From: Parafilimonas sp040003735
GTDB lineage: Bacteria; Bacteroidota; Bacteroidia; Chitinophagales; Chitinophagaceae
Length of the DNA stretch: 10,985 nt
Direction: 5' to 3'
Assembly: GCA_040003735.1 (NCBI GenBank)
Contig: JBDUBY010000306.1
Span: 1 to 10,985, forward strand
The notes under the pieces were generated by a model. It was given only the letters and a program-made list of their open reading frames with translations. It ran no database searches and was not told the origin of the DNA. Below, piece by piece: positions 1 through 6,920 of this stretch. The position numbers and the translations under genes were made by a program. Numbering within the stretch: position 1 is the first letter of the stretch; each line of letters begins with the position of its first letter.

Positions 1-155
1 CGCTATCCACCTTCAATGAAAAGCTGAAAATTCAGCTTTTACGTGACGAACAAGTAATGCGTCACATGGTCACTGTACTCGATAAATACGCCGTTGAGTA
101 TAATGGAAAAAAGAGAAGAGGCGTACCCACAGGAACTGAAAAAGCGGAGGCATAA
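1..155 (+). CDS. rpsF: 30S ribosomal protein bS6, C-terminal fragment
   Basis: This is the last 50 codons of bS6, cut by the left edge of the window; the frame opens at base 3 and ends with TAA at 153-155. bS6 binds 16S rRNA together with bS18 in the platform of the small subunit. The fragment shows the RDEQVMRHMVTVLDKYAVEY stretch, matching the family pattern in which an RDE.VLR segment is followed by a TVKLDK strand, and then a basic tail (KKRRG) and a short Ala/Glu end. The gene is three bases from rpsR, so the two are surely co-transcribed. Its last codons (GCG GAG GCA) also form a GGAGG that could serve rpsR. Identification rests on this C-terminal match plus the following rpsR and rplI; the N-terminal half is outside the window. 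Confidence 0.93.
   Translation, partial: LSTFNEKLKIQLLRDEQVMRHMVTVLDKYAVEYNGKKRRGVPTGTEKAEA
146..150 (+). promoter_or_regulatory. Shine-Dalgarno-like GGAGG before rpsR
   Basis: GGAGG at 146-150 ends eight bases before the rpsR ATG at 159, an ideal Shine-Dalgarno position. It lies inside the final codons of rpsF. No other gene in the window has a comparable site, as expected for Bacteroidota, where the anti-Shine-Dalgarno is normally sequestered. It could be a coincidence of Ala-Glu-Ala codons, so a regulatory role is inference. Confidence 0.5.
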
Positions 156-158
156 CTT

Positions 159-425
159 ATGGCAAAGACAAATGAAATAAAATATCTTACCGCCATAAAA
201 GCTGATAAGCCCAAGAAGAAATTCTGCCGCTTTAAGAAATATGGCATCAGGTATGTGGATTACAAAGACATTGAATTTCTGAAGAAATTTGTAAATGACC
301 AGGGTAAGATTCTTCCCCGCCGTCTTTCAGGTAATTCATTAAAGTATCAGCGTAAAGTAAGCGACGCTGTAAAGAAGGCACGCCAGATGGCGCTTATGCC
401 TTATGTAACTGATTTATTAAAATAG
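159..425 (+). CDS. rpsR: 30S ribosomal protein bS18
   Basis: This is a complete bS18 of 88 residues, the usual length. bS18 pairs with bS6 on the 30S platform and binds the 16S rRNA. The diagnostic core is clear: a KKFCRFKKYG-type N-terminal basic stretch (about residues 20-29), then VDYKDIEFLKKFV, then ILPRRLSGNSLKYQRKVSDA (about 51-70) and the terminal helix ending MPYVTDLLK. The ATG at 159 follows the rpsF stop by three bases and is preceded by GGAGG at eight-base spacing. In the Flavobacterium johnsoniae ribosome bS18, bS6 and bS21 together cover the 3' end of 16S rRNA, so a Shine-Dalgarno on this particular gene is notable. Second gene of an rpsF-rpsR-rplI operon. Confidence 0.98.
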   Translation: MAKTNEIKYLTAIKADKPKKKFCRFKKYGIRYVDYKDIEFLKKFVNDQGKILPRRLSGNSLKYQRKVSDAVKKARQMALMPYVTDLLK

Positions 426-446
426 CTAAAAGCTAAAAAAATTACA

Positions 447-893
447 ATGCAGGTAATATTAATAAAGGATGTAGATACACTTGGCGGTGCCAATGAATTG
501 GTGACCGTAAAAAACGGTTATGCCCGCAACTATCTTATTCCTCAAAAATTTGCTGTTGAAGCCAATGCTTCTAATAAAAAGCAGTTAGATGAACGCATGA
601 AAGTTCGATCTAAAAAAGAAGCGGCTATGCTTGCAGAAATTAATAAGGTAATTAATGTGTTGAAAGAATCTCCGCTTAAAATTGGTGCTAAAACCGGTAC
701 AAGCGGCAAGATATTCGGCAGCGTTACAACTTTACAAATTTCACGTGCAATACGCGATCAAAAAGGTTATGAAATTGATCGTAAGCGTATATCTATTACT
801 GATGAAGTAAAAGAACTTGGTACGTACAAAGCCAATATTGATTTTGGCAATGGTAATAATACTGAAGTTGAATTTGAAGTTGTAGGTGAATAA
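447..893 (+). CDS. rplI: 50S ribosomal protein bL9
   Basis: This is a complete bL9 of 148 residues. bL9 binds 23S rRNA near the L1 stalk with its N-terminal domain and extends a long helix to a C-terminal domain. The N-terminus has the family signature: MQVILIKDVDTLGGANELVTVKNGYARNYLIPQKFA spans residues 1-36, including the GYARNYLIP block. A charged connecting helix follows (about 42-75), and the C-terminal domain contains the GKIFGSVTTLQISRAI block (about 88-103). It lies 21 bases after rpsR in an A-rich spacer without any Shine-Dalgarno. A strong hairpin terminator at 915-944 closes the operon. Confidence 0.97.
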   Translation: MQVILIKDVDTLGGANELVTVKNGYARNYLIPQKFAVEANASNKKQLDERMKVRSKKEAAMLAEINKVINVLKESPLKIGAKTGTSGKIFGSVTTLQISRAIRDQKGYEIDRKRISITDEVKELGTYKANIDFGNGNNTEVEFEVVGE

Positions 894-914
894 TCAGCAA
901 TTAAAATATTTATT

Positions 915-944
915 AAAGTCCCGCAATATTGCGGGACTTTTTTT
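915..944 (+). terminator. Rho-independent terminator of rpsF-rpsR-rplI, shared with the convergent gene
   Basis: Arms 915-926 and 929-940 are perfectly complementary (AAAGTCCCGCAA with TTGCGGGACTTT) and are followed by a run of T to 944. The A-run on the 5' side gives a T-tract on the other strand, so it can also serve the convergent protease gene, whose stop codon at 943-945 lies inside the T-tract. Confidence 0.93.
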
Positions 945-3357
945 ATGGCTTAAATATTTTTGTTGTAGAAACTTTTTTGCCGTTGGCATCAATAATTTTC
1001 AAAAAATAAATTCCCGGAGCCACTTCTCGCATGTCAATTTTAAAAGAAGTTGCTGGAACAACAGCATTAATTGTACCGGTTGTGAGTTTTCTTCCAACCG
1101 CATCATACAACACATATTGGTAAGATGAACCTGATGTAATATTAGTGATATAAACATTTAAAGGCTGGCCTTGCAAAACCGGGTTTGGCCCTGTTACAAC
1201 AGTAACATTATTATCAGGAATGTTTGCAGAACTATCGCTGTTGAATACAACAGTAAATGATGCTTTCGTATTCCTGTATCCATCAAAATATAAAAGGTAT
1301 TTATGATTTTGCTGCAAGCCTGTAAGATTAATTGATCCGTTGGTGCTGAAATTCGAACATACAGCGGGTTGTGGATACGATTGTGCTGTGGGACAGCTTT
1401 GCACATCATACAAAGCCATTCTTATACTTTGCGAATTGCATGCAGACAGATCTGATGGTACAGTTGTGTAATTAGTAATATCTAAAGTAACATTTGTCTT
1501 TGTACCGGTTGAAAATGCATAATAAGCATTGTTGGTAACTGAAGTTCCCACGTTTTTGCAATCAACCTGCTTAAAAGATGGATCAACAAACTTATTGCTT
1601 GTTGCATGAACCAAATCAAAAGCTACTGCTGTATTATTTTGTATTTCGGTTGAAGGAAAAGTAGAAGGACATTCATCATTTGCGATGGCTAATGTTGTAA
1701 GCGGCAACATCTCACTTGAATAAAGACCGCAAGAACCATAAGTGTTGTTTTGCGGAGTTACCGTATATAACGCGCCCTGGTATGCAGATGCATCGGGCGA
1801 TCGTCTGTCAACATAATCCAATATTGCATAATGCATAAGTTTTGATGGATTTATAGTTGGATAACTTCCACTTCCATTTTCATAATCATCATTTATGTGA
1901 GACAAATTAAGCGCATGACCAATTTCATGAAGAATGATCATTTCGAGATCGTAAGTGCTAACGGCAGGAAAACATGGGCCATATTCGAAAGTTATGTTTG
2001 AACCTAATGATACACCGCTATTTCTTATTAGAATATCAAACCCGGTCTTTTGGCCAATTAAAATTTGCTGACCTTGTGTGCATGCTGAAAACCAACTATA
2101 TGTTGATTCAAGCACACCATCAGCCATTTTAGGAACGTCGGTATTATTATTATCAAACACAATAATATTTATATTATCATCGTCAACTTTTTGTACCGTT
2201 GTTGGTGTACCTTCTGTAAGATTTGCACCAACAATTTCTTTCCATGTTGCCATAGCACGTTCAAATGTTCCCTTTGCCGGAGAAGCTGTAAAATCTTTTC
2301 CTCCACCTGCCGTACTTGTGCTGAACTGAACGGTATAACCACCGGAACCGTTCGCATTCATAAGCCTTGGTTCACGTACAAAATCTTTACCTCCACTGGT
2401 AAAATCTCCGTTAAGTACTGCAAAAAAAACCTGCAGGTCTGTGGTGGTTGTGGCAGTTGTGCCATCACTTGCTACAATAGCAAACTTCCCGGTGCCAGCA
2501 CGGTCAGGAACATTTAATTTTATTTGATTATCTGTCCATGATAAAACATAAGGTGAGTTATAGTCGATCTTGTAATCAGGATTTGTATTATCGTTATTAG
2601 CATCCTTAAACTTCACGCCTGCTGATCCGGATGGGCTTCCAAAACCTGAGCCGGTAATTGTAAGAATATTATTTGCCGGATCATTGATTGCGCCTGCATT
2701 AACTGTGGCCGGAGAAAAAGAATTTATGGCTACATCGGCTGTACCATTGCTTACAGTTCCTGAATTGATTTTAATAGCTGAACCGGAACTGGTTTTATTA
2801 TCAGCATCAATAATTTTTTCCTGAGTACCGGTACGCTGCCTAATTAAATTATAAAGTGTTTGCTGAATGTTATCATATTTTGCAAATGGTGCAAAGGCTG
2901 TTGTTCCATCTTCTGTATAACGTAAAAATCCCTGTTCGCTGCTGTACACATCATACAAAATATTCTTCGTAACCGGTGAGTGAATATTAAATGCATTCTC
3001 AAATAAAAAGAACATTCCTTTTTCATTTTTATCCAGTTGCAAAACCTCGCTTACTTTAAGGCATTTGTTATCAACGCTGCCACCTTGTGTAATTACTTCA
3101 ATATCTTTTGATATAATGCGGCCTTTAAATAATTTATAAATATGCAGTGTGTTTGATGTATAGATAATGCTGTGCTCATCGTTCCAGAACGAATGTTTTG
3201 CTGTCACCGTTCCTTCAACAATTAATGAAGCTTTATTTATTTTGTTATCTAAATCTACTTTATATAATTGTGCGTTTATTTCTGAACAAACTAAAAACAG
3301 CAACATCAAACAGCAAATAATCTTCCTCATTAATTTCATCCTGTAATATTTAAGCAT
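943..3357 (-). CDS. Secreted metzincin-type zinc metalloprotease with type IX sorting domain
   Basis: This is an 804-residue exported protein. Residues 1-30 are a signal peptide (basic start, hydrophobic core at about 12-24, likely cut after Ala29). Residues 31-180 are an unassigned N-terminal domain. About 210-312 looks like an IPT/TIG beta-sandwich (SFSPATVNAG, then ITGSGFG). The protease core has HEIGHALNLSH at 477-487, a metzincin zinc site with His477, Glu478, His481 and His487, and a likely Met-turn at LMHY (Met508). About 560-706 is a probable beta-sandwich. The last 70 residues or so are a type A sorting domain of type IX secretion (YDAVGRKL near 751, then APGIYFLKI near 780), so the protein should be exported across the outer membrane. 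Starts at 3339 or 3330 are also possible. Substrate unknown; the exact peptidase family (M10 or M43-like) is unsettled. Confidence 0.9.
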   Translation of the reverse strand: MLKYYRMKLMRKIICCLMLLFLVCSEINAQLYKVDLDNKINKASLIVEGTVTAKHSFWNDEHSIIYTSNTLHIYKLFKGRIISKDIEVITQGGSVDNKCLKVSEVLQLDKNEKGMFFLFENAFNIHSPVTKNILYDVYSSEQGFLRYTEDGTTAFAPFAKYDNIQQTLYNLIRQRTGTQEKIIDADNKTSSGSAIKINSGTVSNGTADVAINSFSPATVNAGAINDPANNILTITGSGFGSPSGSAGVKFKDANNDNTNPDYKIDYNSPYVLSWTDNQIKLNVPDRAGTGKFAIVASDGTTATTTTDLQVFFAVLNGDFTSGGKDFVREPRLMNANGSGGYTVQFSTSTAGGGKDFTASPAKGTFERAMATWKEIVGANLTEGTPTTVQKVDDDNINIIVFDNNNTDVPKMADGVLESTYSWFSACTQGQQILIGQKTGFDILIRNSGVSLGSNITFEYGPCFPAVSTYDLEMIILHEIGHALNLSHINDDYENGSGSYPTINPSKLMHYAILDYVDRRSPDASAYQGALYTVTPQNNTYGSCGLYSSEMLPLTTLAIANDECPSTFPSTEIQNNTAVAFDLVHATSNKFVDPSFKQVDCKNVGTSVTNNAYYAFSTGTKTNVTLDITNYTTVPSDLSACNSQSIRMALYDVQSCPTAQSYPQPAVCSNFSTNGSINLTGLQQNHKYLLYFDGYRNTKASFTVVFNSDSSANIPDNNVTVVTGPNPVLQGQPLNVYITNITSGSSYQYVLYDAVGRKLTTGTINAVVPATSFKIDMREVAPGIYFLKIIDANGKKVSTTKIFKP

Positions 3358-3435
3358 ATTAAAAATACGACCGAATCAAAGATTTGTTTTATATACAGAT
3401 AAAAAAGTTTTTTTAATTGGCATATCATAAAATAA

Positions 3436-3463
3436 AAAAGGCTGTTATATAAAACAGCCTTTT
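3436..3463 (-). terminator. Hairpin terminator after the DUF3276 gene
   Basis: Arms 3436-3446 and 3453-3463 pair perfectly (AAAAGGCTGTT with AACAGCCTTTT) around a six-base loop. On the minus strand the stem ends in a T-rich run, so it should stop transcription from the DUF3276 gene ending at 3483 before the protease gene starts at 3357. The structure is symmetrical and could work in both directions. Confidence 0.85.
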
Positions 3464-3482
3464 CTTTAAAATATTATATTGA

Positions 3483-3863
3483 TCACCATTTGTCAACTTC
3501 TTCCGATGTGTTGTCTGTACCTGATACTTCATCAACTTCTATTTCAACTTCCACTTCAGCTTCAGCTTCAGCAATATCCTGCACAGGCGCATTCTCAGCA
3601 TACTCATGATTAAAAGCATCAAAATCAAAATCAGGCATTAGTTCTGTTTTCACATAATCAACAGCTTCAGTCAACGCTTTGCAAAACTTATTAAAATCTT
3701 CTTTGTATAAAAACAATTTATGCCTGTCGTATCCTCCATCATTAAAACGTTTACGGCTTTCAGTTATGGTAAGATAAAAATCATTACCACGTGTTTCCCT
3801 TACATCAAAAAAATAAGTTCTTCTCTTTCCGGCTTTAATGCGTTTGCTGTAAACGCTTTCCAT
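3483..3863 (-). CDS. DUF3276 family PUR-like nucleic-acid-binding protein
   Basis: This is a 126-residue protein of the DUF3276 family, common in Bacteroidota and related in fold to the PUR domain that binds single-stranded DNA or RNA. The start at 3863 is chosen because MESVYSKRIKAGKRRTYFFD is the conserved beginning; the open frame runs on upstream to 3959 but that part overlaps the promoter. Visible blocks are KAGKRRTYFFDVRETRGNDFYLTITESRK (about residues 10-38, split by Asp16), then RHKLFLYKEDFNKF (about 47-60). The C-terminal third is very acidic, with Glu/Ala/Val repeats. A good Bacteroidota promoter lies 68 bases upstream and a terminator follows, so it is probably a single-gene unit. 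Its cellular role is not established; post-transcriptional regulation is an inference from the fold. Confidence 0.88.
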   Translation of the reverse strand: MESVYSKRIKAGKRRTYFFDVRETRGNDFYLTITESRKRFNDGGYDRHKLFLYKEDFNKFCKALTEAVDYVKTELMPDFDFDAFNHEYAENAPVQDIAEAEAEVEVEIEVDEVSGTDNTSEEVDKW

Positions 3864-3930
3864 TTTTTTCTCGTTGTTTTCGTACGCCACTTTTGTTTGG
3901 TTTGATTTTGGTGATAGTTGCTTGTAGCAG

Positions 3931-3959
3931 CAAATATAATATTGTTTTACAATTACCAA
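3931..3959 (-). promoter_or_regulatory. Promoter of the DUF3276 gene
   Basis: On the minus strand, TTG at 3959-3957 is followed after 18 bases by TATATTTG at 3938-3931, a perfect match to the Bacteroidota -33 TTG / -7 TAnnTTTG promoter at proper spacing. Transcription would start near 3925, giving a leader of about 60 bases before the ATG at 3863. Confidence 0.65.
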
Positions 3960-3982
3960 AATTTTGATAAACTTAATTAGAA

Positions 3983-5800
3983 CTACGCAGATGCATTTTC
4001 TTCGCTTAACTGAAGATTATATAATTCTGCATAATAACCTTCAAGTGCAAGCAACTCTGCATGCGTTCCTGCTTCAGCAATTTCTCCATCCGAAAGAATA
4101 ATTATCTTATCAAATTTTATAGAAAGAAAAATGCGATGCGTAATAATAATGGTTGTTTTATCCCGCAGAAAATTATTTAAATTTTGTACAATTTTGTTTT
4201 CTGTTTTAGCATCAACTGCGCTTAAACAATCATCAAACAACATTACCGGGCTTTCTTTAATTAATGCTCTTGCAATTGAAACGCGCTGTTTTTGACCGCC
4301 ACTTAAAGTAACGCCTCTCTCTCCTACCATCGTTTCATAACCTTTATCAAGCGAATTAATTTCGTTATCTATTGCAGCATAATCCGCATACTTTCTTACT
4401 TCTCCATTTTCATTTTGGTTACGCAAACCAAAACGAATATTATTTGAAACTGTATCGCTGAAAAGAAAAATATCCTGCGGCACATAACTAATGTAGTTGC
4501 GTAAAGTCTTTATAGATTGATCGCGTATATTTTTATCACCAATAAAAACGGAACCTTTATCAGGATCATAAAATCGAAACAGTAATTGTGCTATTGTTGA
4601 TTTGCCGCTGCCGGTTTTGCCGAGTATCATTACTTTTTCGCCTGGCTTTATTTCCAATGAAAAATTATTTAATGCACGTATGCCTGTATGCGGATAAGTG
4701 AATGTTACGTTTTTAAAAATGATACTTCCATTTAATGTTTCTGTTGTCGCTTTATCCGTATTTAAAACCAGTGGTTTTGTTTGTAAAAATTCATTTATTC
4801 TTTTTTGTGATGCAGATGCACGCTGCACCATACTTGCAACGCTGCCAATAGCGCTAACAGGAAACATCAGCATATTTATATAGATAACAAACTCTACAAT
4901 TATTCCAACTTTATCAGGATTTGATAAAGCCATTTTACTGCCTATAAAAATAGTGAGCAAAGTGCTTAAGCCAACAAGCAACGTCATACTTGGAAAATAG
5001 ATGGCTTCTACTTTAGCAAGGCTTACGGCATTCTTCCGGTAATCTTCGCTGTTCTTGCTGAAGAAACCAAACATTGCTTTTTCCTGAACAAAAGATTTTA
5101 TTACTCTTATACCTGAATAAGATTCTTGTGCGTTGGTTGTAAGATCTGATAAAAGCGCCTGTACTCTTTCGCTTTTTTTGTGGATGATTGTATTTACAAT
5201 ATAAATAGTGATGGCAAGAATAGGCAGTGGCGCAATCACAACAAGCGTAAGATTAAAATCTTTGCGTAACATATTTACAAGGCAAAGCGTAATTAGGGCA
5301 ACAAGGTTTACCGTGTACATTATTGCCGGCCCGGTGTACATTCTTACGCGGCTAACATCTTCTGTAATACGATTCATCATATCGCCGGTGCTGTGCGTTT
5401 TAAAAAAACCCATATCAAGTTGCTGATAATGATTGTATACTTCATTTTTTAAATCATATTCAATATGCCGGCTCATCACTACTAAAGTTTGCCGCATAAA
5501 AAACATAAATAAACCTCTTAGCAATGCCAATATCAATATTACAATGCTGCAGATAATAACAATTTTACCAAAGTTGAATTGTTGAAGCCAATTAATTAAA
5601 AATTGAACCGATGCAGAATAATTTTCAGTTGTCTTTGCGGATTGGTGAGAAATATATTGTTGCACCTTGCCTACTATGTATCCTGTAACTTCAGGAGCAA
5701 GTACAGTAAAATAATTTGATGCTATTACAAATAAAATACCCGCTAACAGCCGAACCCGGTATTTCCAAAAATATTTATTTAGTGCTGCAAGATGTTTCAT
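3983..5800 (-). CDS. ABC exporter half-transporter with degenerate catalytic site (MdlA/BmrC-like)
   Basis: This is a 605-residue fused membrane-ATPase subunit of an ABC exporter. The start at 5800 (ATG, MKHLAALNKYFWKY) is preferred over an in-frame TTG at 5812. About residues 10-320 form the six-helix transmembrane domain. The ATPase domain has Walker A GKTGSGKST (394-402), the Q-loop Gln442, signature LSGGQ (499-503), Walker B ending in Asp523-Asp524 where active subunits have Asp-Glu, and the H-loop His555. The DDCLSAVD wording is typical of MdlA, BmrC/YheI and similar subunits that pair with a second, active half. No partner gene is in the window, so it may homodimerise weakly or pair with a subunit encoded elsewhere. 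Substrate unknown; lipid or drug export is a family-level guess. Confidence 0.93.
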   Translation of the reverse strand: MKHLAALNKYFWKYRVRLLAGILFVIASNYFTVLAPEVTGYIVGKVQQYISHQSAKTTENYSASVQFLINWLQQFNFGKIVIICSIVILILALLRGLFMFFMRQTLVVMSRHIEYDLKNEVYNHYQQLDMGFFKTHSTGDMMNRITEDVSRVRMYTGPAIMYTVNLVALITLCLVNMLRKDFNLTLVVIAPLPILAITIYIVNTIIHKKSERVQALLSDLTTNAQESYSGIRVIKSFVQEKAMFGFFSKNSEDYRKNAVSLAKVEAIYFPSMTLLVGLSTLLTIFIGSKMALSNPDKVGIIVEFVIYINMLMFPVSAIGSVASMVQRASASQKRINEFLQTKPLVLNTDKATTETLNGSIIFKNVTFTYPHTGIRALNNFSLEIKPGEKVMILGKTGSGKSTIAQLLFRFYDPDKGSVFIGDKNIRDQSIKTLRNYISYVPQDIFLFSDTVSNNIRFGLRNQNENGEVRKYADYAAIDNEINSLDKGYETMVGERGVTLSGGQKQRVSIARALIKESPVMLFDDCLSAVDAKTENKIVQNLNNFLRDKTTIIITHRIFLSIKFDKIIILSDGEIAEAGTHAELLALEGYYAELYNLQLSEENASA

Positions 5801-5809
5801 AACGTGCAG

Positions 5810-5817
5810 CAAAGTTA
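5810..5817 (-). promoter_or_regulatory. Possible -7 element of the ABC exporter gene
   Basis: TAACTTTG on the minus strand (5817-5810) matches TAnnTTTG exactly. It ends only ten bases before the ATG at 5800, so a transcript from it would have almost no leader. No clear -33 TTG is seen at the right distance. Confidence 0.35.
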
Positions 5818-5955
5818 GCCGCAGAAATTATTTTGTGTCGAATTGATTATAATAATTAAATTCACTAACAGTTTTATTCATTGAATGAATTTATTGTTTT
5901 GTTTATGGCATTTAAACTGCATATTTTCAATCAACGGACACATTTTTTTTTGTTA

Positions 5956-5963
5956 TAAATTTG
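5956..5963 (+). promoter_or_regulatory. Possible -7 element for the small membrane protein gene
   Basis: TAAATTTG matches TAnnTTTG and lies about 90 bases before the ATG at 6053. I see no -33 TTG at standard spacing, and such matches occur by chance in AT-rich DNA, so this is weak. Confidence 0.3.
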
Positions 5964-6052
5964 ATTATAATTACGCCATGATGTTTTGGTTACTATTCTG
6001 AAATTTTAAAAATTCTGTTCCCGACATAAAACCTTTCCTCCAGGCCTATTCT

Positions 6053-6361
6053 ATGAAAAAGTCATCCCAAATATCCGCCTACACTTCAAAAAATTATAAC
6101 CTTTTAATCAGAAAAAGACGAGTTACAATAAAAAGGGTATCTCCATTTTTGCTACTTACTTTATTTCTTGTTTTTAGCTTTTTTCATTTGATATCTGCAA
6201 GAGATGAATCACTATTCAAAATCTTAGCACTTCCCTTTGTAATAGCCAATGTAGTATTTATAGATTTTGCCTTATGGAATTATTTTGAGGGCAGAAAGAA
6301 AGGCATTATTTGGATTGTAGAAAGCTTAATCTCTACTGCAATCATTTATTGGATTATATAA
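6053..6361 (+). CDS. Small hypothetical membrane protein
   Basis: I do not recognise this 102-residue protein. The first 28 residues are polar and basic (an RKRRVTIKR cluster at about 20-28), followed by three hydrophobic segments: about 30-48 (SPFLLLTLFLVFSFFHLIS), about 56-76 and about 86-101. The basic N-terminus before the first segment suggests it stays in the cytoplasm. A short basic loop (GRKKG) separates segments two and three. The gene stands alone between the divergent ABC exporter gene and tRNA-Ser. No conserved motif points to a function. The ATG start and a composition typical of membrane proteins favour a real gene, but it could be lineage-specific. Confidence 0.65.
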   Translation: MKKSSQISAYTSKNYNLLIRKRRVTIKRVSPFLLLTLFLVFSFFHLISARDESLFKILALPFVIANVVFIDFALWNYFEGRKKGIIWIVESLISTAIIYWII

Positions 6362-6439
6362 TTTGTGCTAACAAATTCAATCATTGAACGCACTTTTCTA
6401 ATAAAAAGATTAATTTTTTCCAGCTAGTTTTATCTGTAG

Positions 6440-6484
6440 GATTTTGCTTTTAGCCTTTATGGTTCTAAGCTGTATAGCAAAATC
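6440..6484. repeat. 9-bp perfect inverted repeat upstream of tRNA-Ser
   Basis: GATTTTGCT at 6440-6448 is exactly complementary to AGCAAAATC at 6476-6484, with 27 bases between. A smaller TTAG/CTAA pair (6450-6453 and 6465-6468) sits inside. Neither strand shows a T-tract after the stem, so it is not an ordinary terminator. Confidence 0.55.
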
Positions 6485-6551
6485 AATCATAAAAAAATCA
6501 CTTACAATATTATAAAGTTGCCTAAAAATTTTTATGGTTCATTTCAAACCC

Positions 6552-6559
6552 TATTTTTG
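6552..6559 (+). promoter_or_regulatory. -7 element of the tRNA-Ser promoter
   Basis: TATTTTTG is an exact TAnnTTTG match ending four bases before the mature tRNA 5' end at 6564. Transcription would start at or very near the tRNA itself. A -33 TTG is not obvious at the usual spacing. Confidence 0.5.
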
Positions 6560-6563
6560 CAGC

Positions 6564-6648
6564 GGAGAGTTGGCAGAGCGGTCGATTGCGGCAGTCTTGA
6601 AAACTGTTGACTGTAACAGGTCCTGGGGTTCGAATCCCTAACTCTCCG
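6564..6648 (+). tRNA. tRNA-Ser (anticodon TGA)
   Basis: The cloverleaf can be drawn by hand. The acceptor stem is GGAGAGT (6564-6570) with ACTCTCC (6641-6647), followed by discriminator G at 6648. The anticodon stem is GCAGT/ACTGT (6591-6595 and 6603-6607) around the loop CTTGAAA, giving anticodon TGA at 6598-6600, which reads UCA and other UCN serine codons. A long variable arm (about 6608-6623) is typical of class II tRNA-Ser. The T arm TGGGG-TTCGAAT-CCCTA follows. The CCA end is not encoded. The gene is followed by a terminator and by an integrase relic. Confidence 0.97.
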
Positions 6649-6681
6649 CTGAAAAGCTTAGTTTTCTTACTTCAATTAATT

Positions 6682-6718
6682 AAAAAGCTCGTTAAACGTA
6701 ATGTGGACGGGCTTTTTT
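6682..6718 (+). terminator. Terminator of tRNA-Ser
   Basis: AAAAAGCTCG (6682-6691) pairs with CGGGCTTTTT (6708-6717) with one G-T wobble across a 16-base loop, and the stem runs into a T-tract. It lies 34 bases after the tRNA. Confidence 0.8.
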
Positions 6719-6920
6719 CTTTTTTAGCACTTCTTTACTTTACACGATTTTACTCCATTTTATGCATAGGTTCCGTGAGCAATTCGTGTACCTATACCTA
6801 AGTTGACAAAACGCTCATGGAATTTAACACAAGGCACTTAAAGTTAACAAGTTATGCGAAATAAACTTATGATTTGCATTCATTTTAAAGCCAATTTTAT
6901 AACCATAAAAAGTGCGACTC

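Noticed and set aside
1194..1409. Minus-strand open frame of 71 codons inside the protease gene
   Set aside because: It lies in an alternative frame of a well-supported gene with clear domains, and has no recognisable motif.
2078..2517. Plus-strand open frames of 83 and 108 codons opposite the protease gene
   Set aside because: Antisense shadows of the protease; cysteine-rich low-complexity wording arises from the complementary strand and no promoter or start context supports them.
3864..3959. N-terminal extension of the DUF3276 protein to a start at 3959
   Set aside because: The extra 32 residues are not family-like and would overlap the TTG-N18-TATATTTG promoter; the conserved start is at 3863.
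6360..6377. Hairpin AATTTGT/ACAAATT at the stop of the small membrane protein gene
   Set aside because: Only seven AT-rich pairs and no T-tract after it, so it is not a convincing terminator.
6607..6801. Open frame of 64 codons starting within tRNA-Ser
   Set aside because: It starts inside the tRNA and runs through its terminator; not a gene.
6765..6920. Possible attachment-site copy of the tRNA 3' end, or CRISPR-like repeats, after tRNA-Ser
   Set aside because: I searched by eye for repeats of the tRNA T-arm/acceptor sequence and for regularly spaced repeats and found none; the stretch is unassigned AT-rich DNA.
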